Below, one piece after another: positions 6,514 to 13,135 of a DNA stretch of 20,251 nt (positions are counted from its first letter, which is position 1; every line of letters begins with the position of its first letter). Made by a program: the position numbers and the translations under genes. The stretch is taken from positions 1 to 20,251 of the forward strand of contig CAINXK010000131.1 in NCBI GenBank assembly GCA_903854805.1, written 5' to 3'. The notes beneath the pieces were generated by a model. That model searched no databases, was not told the origin of the DNA, and saw only the letters and a program-made list of their open reading frames with translations. Origin of the DNA: an uncultured Anaerolineae bacterium. Lineage in GTDB: Bacteria; Chloroflexota; Anaerolineae; Anaerolineales; Villigracilaceae.

Positions 6514-6608
6514 GTGATCCGGCGCGAGCAGACCTAAAAAAAACCTAAGTAGTTTGAACCATTTTTGGAGCCAGGTTAGTTGCACATCGATCCGTTAAAG
6601 GAGAAAAA

Positions 6609-6956
6609 ATGCCAATTATCACGATCCAGGTTATTCAAGGGGTGGTCCTCAACTCCCCCGAGCAGAAACGCGACTTGCTCAAAAAAATGACGGACACATT
6701 TATCAGCGTGGTGGGTGAGGTTGCCCGACCCTATACATACTGCATCATCCAGGAAACCCCAGCCATGGAGTGGTCAATTGCGGGTGCACCGCTGCCTGAC
6801 CTGCCCTTCTTGTACGGGCCCGATTATGCTGCTATGCATAACAAGTCCAACGAGATCATGCGTAATTTTATCGAATCCCAAAACAAAAGCGGAGTAGATA
6901 CCAGCGATCATAGCCACAGCTGGGATCGCGCGCAGCGTCTTTGGGAAGGTGATTAG
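6609..6956 (+). CDS. 4-oxalocrotonate tautomerase superfamily protein
   Basis: The N-terminus MPIITIQVIQGV gives the family's catalytic Pro1 after removal of Met, followed by a helix LNSPEQKRDLLKKMTDTFISVV and then VARPYTYCIIQETP. Arg40 and the YCIIQE strand match the position of the substrate-binding Arg39 of 4-oxalocrotonate tautomerase. Members keto-enol isomerise or dehalogenate 2-oxoacids. The first 65 residues form the core; about 50 further residues (LYGPDYAAMHNKSNEIMRNF onward, with an acidic/His tail) make it far longer than the 62-residue type enzyme, though many tautomerase-like proteins carry such extensions. AAAGGAG precedes the start. It interrupts the SnoaL series and, with the ThDP enzyme, supports a 2-oxoacid theme. 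Confidence 0.8.
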   Translation: MPIITIQVIQGVVLNSPEQKRDLLKKMTDTFISVVGEVARPYTYCIIQETPAMEWSIAGAPLPDLPFLYGPDYAAMHNKSNEIMRNFIESQNKSGVDTSDHSHSWDRAQRLWEGD

Positions 6957-6978
6957 GTTTCGTCGAAGGCATCGCCTG

Positions 6979-7013
6979 GCCGGCAAGCGGAGAAAAATCC
7001 CCGCGCAGCCGGC
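6979..7013. repeat. Nested GC-rich hairpin before the FHA-fusion gene
   Basis: GCCGGC at 6979-6984 pairs with GCCGGC at 7008-7013, and CGG/CCG pair inside around an A-rich loop. It is followed by GGCGGGCAGGAG, that is, it ends 8 nt before the ribosome binding site of the next gene. There is no U-tract. It could slow or gate translation of the FHA fusion or stabilise an RNA end. Confidence 0.4.
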
Positions 7014-7034
7014 TGGCGGGCAGGAGAGAAAAAA

Positions 7035-8342
7035 GTGGCTGATACTTATCAACTCGTAATACAGAAAGGTCCAAATCCGGGCCGCGTGGTGGAACTGCTG
7101 GACGATGAAGTGACAATGGGACGCGAATCAACCAATTCGCTGCCCATTGACGAACGTTCCTTGTCCCGCTCGCATGCCCGGTTAGTCAGAACAAGTTCTG
7201 GCTATACCCTGCAAGATCTGGGTTCCACTAATGGAACTTTTGTTAACGGCGTCTCTGTGACCGGGCTCTACCCATTAAAGCACGGCGACGTCGTCAGCCT
7301 GGGCGAATCTGTCGCACTCGAATTCCGTAAAATCGCGGGAAGTGCTGATGCAAATGCTACTTTCGTGATGCCGGCGCCAGGCAAAAAGAGTGATGCGACC
7401 GAGGTGCTGCCTTCGCGGGCGGCTCTGCAGGCCGAGCTTAACAAGCTGGGCGTGACGCATGCCGATGAACACCGCGCACTCTTTATCCGCTGGTTCTCTG
7501 AGCTTTGGAATAAGAAGAATTACGCCATTACCCGTGAACTGGTTGCGCCCGAATTTACCGCGCACGGCGCGGGCGGACAGGACATCAAGCAGGGTCCGGA
7601 TGGTGTGGCTGGGATGGTCAAGATCTGGCACGATGCTTTCCCGGATGGTCACATGACCATGGACGACATCATCACCGAAGGCGAATATTCAACCATCCGC
7701 ATGACTTTCCGCGGTACCCAGACTGGCGAGTTCTATGGCATTCCTGCCAGCGGCAAGTCGGTTGAAGTAACCTCGATCGGAATTGACCGGGTGGTGGCTG
7801 GCAAGATCTGCGAAGGCTGGGGCGAGCTCAATATGCTGGGAATGATGCAGCAGATGGGTGCGATCCCGGGTGCGAGCCAGGCGCCGAAAGAATTTGATAT
7901 TGAAACCTCCATTACACCAGAGCATGTTGGCGAGGCGTATGCAGCCCTGGCTTCAGGTGATATGGGCCGTATCAATCAATATTGGTCGGAAGAATTGGTC
8001 TGGCAGGTTCCAGGGCACAACGAACTTTCGGGCTGGTATTACAGCCGTGACGAATTCCTGGCCTTTATGGGCAAAGTAGGCGAAATGTCTGCCCATAGCT
8101 TCAAGATGGACATGATTGCCGGGCGTGTGCTGGTGACTGGTGATTATTCAGTTGACCTGACTCGTAACCGTGGTTTCCGCAAGGGTGAGCCCGAGAAGAC
8201 CATGGATATTGAAGTTGCGCATGTTTTGCGCTGGCGGGATGGCAAGGTAATTGCTGGCAAGGGCGCCATTTTTGGCGACGGAGCCACCGAGTATGACCAG
8301 TTCTGGTCTCGTTCGCCGGTTGTTACACCGTCGAGCCATTAA
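7035..8342 (+). CDS. FHA domain fused to two SnoaL/NTF2-like domains
   Basis: The protein has 435 residues and a GTG start placed 8 nt after AGGAG. Residues 1-100 form a complete FHA phosphopeptide-binding domain: TMGRES (27-32), SLSRSHARL (42-50), STNGTFVNG (64-72) and LKHGDVVSLG, with the Arg, Ser, His and Asn residues that contact phosphothreonine all present. A Pro/Ala linker follows. Residues 145-280 are an ester-cyclase-type SnoaL domain (AFPDGH, RGTQTGEFYGIPASGK, GKICEGWGELN). Residues 293-435 are a second SnoaL-like domain, nearly a copy of the gene at 5600. FHA domains usually recruit Ser/Thr-phosphorylated partners, so the natural inference is that this protein brings its two NTF2-fold domains to a phosphorylated partner or is regulated by a kinase encoded elsewhere. 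No kinase is seen in the window. Confidence 0.9.
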   Translation: MADTYQLVIQKGPNPGRVVELLDDEVTMGRESTNSLPIDERSLSRSHARLVRTSSGYTLQDLGSTNGTFVNGVSVTGLYPLKHGDVVSLGESVALEFRKIAGSADANATFVMPAPGKKSDATEVLPSRAALQAELNKLGVTHADEHRALFIRWFSELWNKKNYAITRELVAPEFTAHGAGGQDIKQGPDGVAGMVKIWHDAFPDGHMTMDDIITEGEYSTIRMTFRGTQTGEFYGIPASGKSVEVTSIGIDRVVAGKICEGWGELNMLGMMQQMGAIPGASQAPKEFDIETSITPEHVGEAYAALASGDMGRINQYWSEELVWQVPGHNELSGWYYSRDEFLAFMGKVGEMSAHSFKMDMIAGRVLVTGDYSVDLTRNRGFRKGEPEKTMDIEVAHVLRWRDGKVIAGKGAIFGDGATEYDQFWSRSPVVTPSSH

Positions 8343-8353
8343 GGAGATGACAC

Positions 8354-8770
8354 ATGTCTAGTGATCAGAATAAACAAATCATGCGTCGCATGATCGAAGA
8401 AGTATGGAACCAGGGCAACCTGCCGTCTGCAGATGAGTTATTTGCGTCTACTCACACCAGCCCCAGCGCGCCGCAGCTACCGCCCGGCTCCGAGGGCGTC
8501 AAGATGATGGTCAAGATGTTTCGGGAAGCAATGCCTGATTACCACATGAACATTGACTTGATGGTGGCTGATGATGCGCAAGTCTCGGCTCGCTTTACCC
8601 AAAGCGGCACTCATAGTGGTGGCGATCTGATGGGCATGAAAGCCTCGGGCCGTAAAGCCACCTGGACTGAAATTGGCGTTCTGCGGATTGAGGACGGCAA
8701 GATCGTCGAGAGCTGGTACGAAGTTGACATGCTGAGCATGGTCCAACAGTTAAACGGTACCAAGCAATAG
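8354..8770 (+). CDS. SnoaL-like ester-cyclase family protein
   Basis: The 138-residue protein starts 11 nt after the FHA fusion with AAGGAGATGACAC upstream. Family motifs are RMIEEVWNQGNLPSADELF, GSEGVKMMVKMFREAMPDYH, FTQSGTHSGGDLMGMKASGR and EDGKIVESWYEVDMLSMVQQ. The same blocks, in the same order, recur in the C-terminal half of the protein at 8818 (EVWNKGNLEVAD, MFHQAMPDFH, SGTQTGSLMG, GKIVESWNNEDILGLMQQLG), so the two are paralogues. The His in SGTHSGG and the Asp of AMPDYH are candidate functional residues by analogy with SnoaL. The fold assignment is strong; the reaction is not known. Confidence 0.85.
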   Translation: MSSDQNKQIMRRMIEEVWNQGNLPSADELFASTHTSPSAPQLPPGSEGVKMMVKMFREAMPDYHMNIDLMVADDAQVSARFTQSGTHSGGDLMGMKASGRKATWTEIGVLRIEDGKIVESWYEVDMLSMVQQLNGTKQ

Positions 8771-8817
8771 CCTATTAATTGATTAAGAAGTTGTCAACTT
8801 ATTCGGAGATGGAAAAA

Positions 8818-9828
8818 ATGACTAAAGTACCTGAAAAAAACAACCGTCTTGCTGAGTCGATCTGGCAAGGCACGCAAAAAAGTGATGGTAACTATTCTGC
8901 TGCTGGCAGGTCTCTGAGCGTAAATGAAATGAAAGATGCCATGGTTCGTTTGTATGACGAATCTAATAAGGCAAATTTTGCGGTTTTTCATGAAATGCTC
9001 GCACCCGAGTTTATCAGTTACGGTGGCGCGGGTTTTCAAGATCTGGTTGGTGCAGATGCTTTTCAGGGACTTTATGTTCAGTTTCTTACAAGCATGCCTG
9101 ATTTACATTTCCGAGTTGACCAGGTGGTTGCCGAAGGTGACCTGGTTGGCGTGCGCGGCAGGCTAAGCGGCACACATAAGGGTAACTTCATGGGATTTGC
9201 ACCTCCCACCGGTAAATTTATTTCCTGGACCGGGACAGCAATTTTCCGCTTCGATGGTAATGGTTTGATGGATGCTCGTTGGCAGGAGTGGGACGGGTTA
9301 AGTGTTATGCAGCAAATGGGAGTAATCCCGGTTGCCGCTGAACCCGCCCCCTCATGGCAGCCACCAGAGCCGGTGCCGCCCTATGTTTCATCCGGGTATT
9401 CATCACCCAATCAAAACAAAATCGCTTATCAACGCCTTGTGGATGAAGTTTGGAACAAGGGTAACCTGGAAGTTGCTGACCAGATTTATCACCCAGATGC
9501 TTCGTATCCTTCCAACCCCAGCTTGCCGACCGGCAGCCAGGGTATCAAATCGGTTGTGAGCATGTTCCACCAGGCCATGCCTGATTTTCATATTGAAATA
9601 AAGACCCTGTTGACAGATGGCGACATGGTTTTGGCCTGGGTTACGAAAAGTGGAACTCAAACCGGCAGCCTGATGGGTGTACCTGCCACGTCCAAAAAAG
9701 TCTCTTGGGGCCAGATGCTCATCGCTCGTTTTTCCGCCGGGAAAATCGTTGAGAGCTGGAATAATGAAGATATCCTGGGACTGATGCAGCAGCTTGGTGT
9801 TGGTGGATCAGCTTCGTCCGGAGCATAA
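8818..9828 (+). CDS. Didomain SnoaL/SnoaL protein with N-terminal NRxAExIWxG motif
   Basis: The chosen start is ATG 8818, nine nt after CGGAG; ATG 8809 overlaps that site, and TTG 8779 is less likely. The 336-residue protein has an N-terminal tag (NRLAESIWQG) and a Ser/Gly linker. The first SnoaL domain covers about 30-180 (DAMVRLYDESNKANFAVF, SMPDLHFRVD, LSGTHKGNFMGFAPPTGK, DARWQEWDGLSVMQQMG). A Pro-rich linker (PAPSWQPPEPVPPYVSSG) leads to the second SnoaL domain, about 203-330, related to the protein at 8354. Two fused domains of a fold that normally dimerises suggest a pseudo-dimer whose halves could have diverged in role. The tag is shared with the next gene. No catalytic assignment is possible. 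Confidence 0.85.
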   Translation: MTKVPEKNNRLAESIWQGTQKSDGNYSAAGRSLSVNEMKDAMVRLYDESNKANFAVFHEMLAPEFISYGGAGFQDLVGADAFQGLYVQFLTSMPDLHFRVDQVVAEGDLVGVRGRLSGTHKGNFMGFAPPTGKFISWTGTAIFRFDGNGLMDARWQEWDGLSVMQQMGVIPVAAEPAPSWQPPEPVPPYVSSGYSSPNQNKIAYQRLVDEVWNKGNLEVADQIYHPDASYPSNPSLPTGSQGIKSVVSMFHQAMPDFHIEIKTLLTDGDMVLAWVTKSGTQTGSLMGVPATSKKVSWGQMLIARFSAGKIVESWNNEDILGLMQQLGVGGSASSGA

Positions 9829-9834
9829 ATGCAG

Positions 9835-9852
9835 GTCTCACATCCTGAGACC
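9835..9852. repeat. Small inverted repeat GGTCTC/GAGACC
   Basis: A perfect 6-bp inverted repeat with a 6-7 nt spacer lies in the 44-nt gap between two didomain genes. It is followed by AGTAAAAGG rather than a U-tract, so it is not a good terminator; it may be an RNA-processing or stabilising hairpin. Confidence 0.35.
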
Positions 9853-9872
9853 AGTAAAAGGAAAGGTGTACT

Positions 9873-10757
9873 ATGACCTCCAAAGATAGAAATAGAGATG
9901 CTGAAGCAATCTGGTCCGGTTCACTTGCCACGGCTCAGACGGATGAAAACCTGGCCGTGGTTTCGCGCATTTGGAATGATGTCTGGAATCGGGGCGATAT
10001 GGAAGCCTCGCATGAGATTTTTAGCAAGGATTATCTGGGCCATCTGCCGATGGTCTTGATTCATGGACCGGACGAATTTAATGGCCTGGTGAGCGTCTAC
10101 CGGGTGGCTTTCCCTGATGTGCATCTTTCGGTGGAAGACGCCTTCGCGGTTGGCGACCGGGTTTCGGTGCGCTGGGTTTCGCGCGGCACGCATATGGCTG
10201 ACATGATGGGTATACCACCCAGCCACAACAAGATTGATGTGACCGGTCTTTCCATCTTCCGCATGGAAAATGGAAAGGTGGCCGAAGAATGGGAAAACTT
10301 TGATGCGTTGGGCATGATGCAGACCATCGGTGCCATTCCATCTGCCGGCGGCCCGCGCACCACTTTAATGGATAACCATGATACGGTGCGAAAATATTAT
10401 GAATACGCCAATGCCGGAAAATGGGATGCCTGGTGTGACTTATTCACCGATGACATGGTGATGGACGAACAGTTGGCGGGCCATATTGTAGGCTTGGCCA
10501 CGCTGCGCCCGATGATGGCCGGTATGGGACAGGCTTACGCCAAGTTCCAAAACGAGTTGAAGAGCATGGTGGTGGATGGCGACGATGGGGCTGTGCTTTC
10601 GCACATCTCTGCCCTGGCTGCCAAATATCCGGGCGAGCCGATTGAGGCTGAAGTGATGAATTACTTCAACTTCCGGGCCGGAAAAATTTGCTATATGCGT
10701 AATGTTCACGATACAAAGCCTTTTGCGCCTTTTGTGCGCCAAATATCTGGAGGATAA
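9873..10757 (+). CDS. Didomain SnoaL/NTF2-like protein with N-terminal NRxAExIWxG motif
   Basis: The protein has 294 residues. The first ten or so (RNRDAEAIWSG) match the tag of the preceding protein. Residues 25-160 are an ester-cyclase-type SnoaL domain: IWNDVWNRGDMEASHEIF, HGPDEFNGLVSVYRVAFPDVH, SRGTHMADMMGIPPSHNK, ENGKVAEEWENFDALGMMQ. Residues 165-290 form a different, shorter NTF2-like domain: TVRKYYEYANAGKWDAWCDLF, HIVGLATLRPMMAGMGQAY, YFNFRAGKICYMRNVHDTKPFAPF. The second domain resembles the SnoaL_2/DUF-type subgroup rather than the ester cyclases. AAAGGAAAGG precedes the ATG. Its stop codon is only 2 nt before the GMC start and its last codons contain the GMC ribosome binding site, so translation of the two is probably coupled. 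Confidence 0.85.
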   Translation: MTSKDRNRDAEAIWSGSLATAQTDENLAVVSRIWNDVWNRGDMEASHEIFSKDYLGHLPMVLIHGPDEFNGLVSVYRVAFPDVHLSVEDAFAVGDRVSVRWVSRGTHMADMMGIPPSHNKIDVTGLSIFRMENGKVAEEWENFDALGMMQTIGAIPSAGGPRTTLMDNHDTVRKYYEYANAGKWDAWCDLFTDDMVMDEQLAGHIVGLATLRPMMAGMGQAYAKFQNELKSMVVDGDDGAVLSHISALAAKYPGEPIEAEVMNYFNFRAGKICYMRNVHDTKPFAPFVRQISGG

Positions 10758-10759
10758 GC

Positions 10760-12295
10760 ATGAGTGATTTTGATTTTATCGTGGTGGGCGCCGGCTCTGC
10801 AGGTTCGGCAGTTGCCAGCCGGTTGAGCGAGAACCCCAAATCACGGGTGCTGGTGCTTGAAGCCGGTGGCACCGAAATCAGCCCAACAGTTGAGAATCCG
10901 TCGACCTGGTTTATGCTGCTGGGTTCGGAGATCGACTGGGGCTATACCACCATTCCCCAGCCCGGCTTGAACAACCGGGTAGTGTACGAGCCGCGCGGCA
11001 AGATCATCGGCGGCACCAGTCAGTTGTACTTGATGATGCATATTCGCGGCCATGCTGCGGATTATGATAATTGGGCGTACATGGGTAACCCTGGCTGGGC
11101 TTACAAGGATGTGCTGCCGTACTTTAAGAAGATGGAAGACCAGGAAGATGTGACCAGCGACCTGGTTGGGCAGGGTGGCCCGCTGCATATTATTAACCCT
11201 AAAAACCATGAGCACCACCCGCTTTCTCCGGTCTTCCTGGAAGCATGCGCCGAACTGGGTTACAAACCGACCGATGATTTTAACGGTCCGCAGATGGAAG
11301 GTTACGGCTGGCACCATGCCAACATTGGCAAGGATGGCAAACGCAACAGTGATGCTGTAGCCTACCTGATCCCGGCTCTGACTCGTCCGAACCTGACGCT
11401 CTTTGCACACTGCCAGGCGACCCGCCTGATCTTTGAAGGTAAACGCTGTGTGGGTGTGGAATATGTGCAGAACGGGCAGTTGAAAACCGTGCGCGCCAAT
11501 CAAGAAGTGATTGTGTGCCTGGGCGCGCTCGAATCACCACATTTGCTGCTCAATTCGGGGATTGGGCCAGCGGCCCAGCTCCAGCAGTTTGGCAAGCCAG
11601 TGCTGGTAGATCTGCCAGGAGTGGGTGAGAACTTCCATAACCATGTGTTGACGGGCGCCATTATGGAAACCAAGGAGCCTGTGGCACCTGGGCACCTGAA
11701 TACCTCTGAAGTTAGCCTGTTCTGCAAGTCTGAAGCAGGCATGCCAGTGCCAGATCTGCAATTTAATTTTGTGCACCTGCCTTTCGATGTGATCGTTGGT
11801 CAGAGCAACCCCAATTCGGTTTCCCTGATCCCAGGTTTGCAACGACCACAATCACGTGGTTGGGTGCGCTTGGGCAGCGATGATCCGCTTGTGAAACCGC
11901 TGCTGAACCCGAATTACCTGTCGGTGGATGCAGATGTGAACCGCATGGTGCAGATGACCAGAATGTGCCGCGAAATCTTTGGCACCCGCGCTTTCTCCAA
12001 GGTTCTGACCGGCAAGGAACTGATGCCTGGCCCGAGCTTTAAGAACGATGCCGATTTATTAAATTTTGTACGCGGACGCTGTGATTCGTATCATCACCAG
12101 GTTGGTTCCTGCAAAATGGGAACAGATGCCCTGGCGGTGGTGGACCCCAGTCTACGCGTGTATGGTGTGGATGGCTTGCGTGTGGTGGATGCGAGTATTA
12201 TGCCGACGATCAACGTGGGTAACATTCACGCACCGATCATGATGATCGCCGAGAAAGCCAGCGACATGATCAAGAAAGATCACGGCCTGGCCTGA
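10760..12295 (+). CDS. GMC-family FAD-dependent oxidoreductase (choline dehydrogenase-like)
   Basis: The protein has 511 residues, normal for the family. FAD binding is shown by IVVGAGSAGSAVA with Gly10, Gly12 and Gly15, and the LVLEAGG strand. GMC signature 1 is PRGKIIGGTSQLYLMMHIRG and signature 2 GALESPHLLLNSGIGP. The catalytic C-terminus has YHHQVGSCKMG with His446, and GNIHAPIMMIAEKASDMI, where His490 takes the position that is often Asn (choline type) and His in others. Signature 1 usually has Asn (GGSSxxNxM) but here it is Tyr. The family oxidises alcohols or aldehydes, including cyclic and aromatic ones; substrate cannot be told. The ribosome binding site GGAGG lies inside the end of the previous gene. 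No signal peptide is seen, so it is cytoplasmic. Confidence 0.93.
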   Translation: MSDFDFIVVGAGSAGSAVASRLSENPKSRVLVLEAGGTEISPTVENPSTWFMLLGSEIDWGYTTIPQPGLNNRVVYEPRGKIIGGTSQLYLMMHIRGHAADYDNWAYMGNPGWAYKDVLPYFKKMEDQEDVTSDLVGQGGPLHIINPKNHEHHPLSPVFLEACAELGYKPTDDFNGPQMEGYGWHHANIGKDGKRNSDAVAYLIPALTRPNLTLFAHCQATRLIFEGKRCVGVEYVQNGQLKTVRANQEVIVCLGALESPHLLLNSGIGPAAQLQQFGKPVLVDLPGVGENFHNHVLTGAIMETKEPVAPGHLNTSEVSLFCKSEAGMPVPDLQFNFVHLPFDVIVGQSNPNSVSLIPGLQRPQSRGWVRLGSDDPLVKPLLNPNYLSVDADVNRMVQMTRMCREIFGTRAFSKVLTGKELMPGPSFKNDADLLNFVRGRCDSYHHQVGSCKMGTDALAVVDPSLRVYGVDGLRVVDASIMPTINVGNIHAPIMMIAEKASDMIKKDHGLA

Positions 12296-12318
12296 TAGCC
12301 AGTCGGACTAGAACTAAG

Positions 12319-12369
12319 GTAGATGGCGCGCTCCCATGCCGGCTTGGGATGCTGGAGGGCGCCATCTAC
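12319..12369. repeat. Long inverted repeat with 11-bp arms between GMC and DJ-1 genes
   Basis: GTAGATGGCGC (12319-12329) and GCGCCATCTAC (12359-12369) are perfect reverse complements. TCCCA (12332-12336) and TGGGA (12345-12349) can pair inside, around a GCCGGC core. Smaller hairpins (CGCAG/CTGCG and ACAGC/GCTGT) follow before the next ribosome binding site. The 141-nt gap is the longest within the enzyme part of the cluster after 2494. The run after the right arm (ACAGGTTTTG) is only a poor U-tract, so the element is better read as mRNA-stabilising, attenuating or a remnant of a mobile palindrome. Confidence 0.5.
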
Positions 12370-12436
12370 ACAGGTTTTGCGCAGGCTGCTGCGACCCAAA
12401 CAGCCAGCATGCTGTTGTGTTTACCGGAGTGGAAAG

Positions 12437-13072
12437 ATGACCGTATTACAGGGTAAGAAGATTGGTATTATGATTGAAGGCGATTATTACGAGCCTGAGA
12501 TCTGGTATTACAAGCACCGGTTCGCCGAAGAAGGGATTGACCTGCGCTTTTTATCGCGCATGTGGGGACAGACTTCGGAAGTGATGGCGGCTGGTTTTAA
12601 GGGACATGAATACAAGATTCCCTTTGATGGTCACGTGGAGAGTTTTGAAGGGATGGATGACCAGACCCTGAGAAGCTTTTCTGCGCTGATTGTACCTGCG
12701 GGCATGGTTGCCGACCGGTTGCGTTACACCGAAGACGTCAACAAAATACCCCCCGCCACCGAGTTTTTGAAGCGCGCTTTTGCTGAAAAGGCCATCCTGA
12801 AGGGCATCATTTGTCATGGCATGTGGCTGGTGGCGCCCGCGCCAGAACTGGTGCGAGGCCGGAAAGTGGTGGTGCATAACAACCTGATTGGTGATGCCAA
12901 GAATATGGGCGCAATCTACACTGACCAGGATGTGGTAGTGGATGCTGACCTGGTAACCGGGCGTACCGGCGGGCATTGTCACCAGTTTGCGCGTATGATC
13001 ATTGACATGCTTTCTGGAGCCAGCAAAGCCCAGGGTGATCCAATGTTTTCCGGCTTTGGCAAAATTCATTAA
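12437..13072 (+). CDS. DJ-1/PfpI family protein (PfpI-type)
   Basis: The start is ATG 12437 after CCGGAGTGG; the longer frame from 12323 would cross the long hairpin and has no ribosome binding site. The 211-residue protein shows the PfpI layout: KKIGIMIEGDYYEPEIWYY with an acidic residue (Glu19/Glu21) in the position of the PfpI Glu, SFSALIVPAGMVADRLR, the nucleophile elbow KGIICHGMW with Cys126-His127-Gly128, and VVVDADLVTGRTGGHCHQFARMIID. Unlike the homologue at 1417 the Cys-His-Gly motif is intact, so peptidase, glyoxalase III or deglycase-like chemistry is possible. Its presence with a VOC protein, ThDP enzyme and GMC enzyme suggests reactive carbonyl chemistry, but that is inference. 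Confidence 0.87.
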   Translation: MTVLQGKKIGIMIEGDYYEPEIWYYKHRFAEEGIDLRFLSRMWGQTSEVMAAGFKGHEYKIPFDGHVESFEGMDDQTLRSFSALIVPAGMVADRLRYTEDVNKIPPATEFLKRAFAEKAILKGIICHGMWLVAPAPELVRGRKVVVHNNLIGDAKNMGAIYTDQDVVVDADLVTGRTGGHCHQFARMIIDMLSGASKAQGDPMFSGFGKIH

Positions 13073-13075
13073 CCG

Positions 13076-13102
13076 CTCAGCCCGCGCTGGGTTGGGATTT
13101 TT
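13076..13102 (+). terminator. Possible weak terminator after the second DJ-1 gene
   Basis: CTCAGCCC (13076-13083) can pair with GGGTTGGG (13089-13096) through eight pairs including G-U wobbles, around a 5-nt loop, and is followed by ATTTTT. It could partly end the transcript before the VOC gene. The wobble pairs make it weak. Confidence 0.4.
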
Positions 13103-13135
13103 AAACCTTAAATAGAAAATCAAGGATGAACTGAA

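Noticed and set aside
4213..10757. CRISPR array or tandem-repeat explanation for the repeated motifs
   Set aside because: The repetition is at the protein-family level, with diverged DNA and full genes; no short regularly spaced DNA repeats are seen.
12323..12436. Longer start for the second DJ-1 gene
   Set aside because: It would translate the long inverted repeat, is rich in Cys/Arg without homology, and the PfpI fold starts at KKIGIMIEG after ATG 12437.
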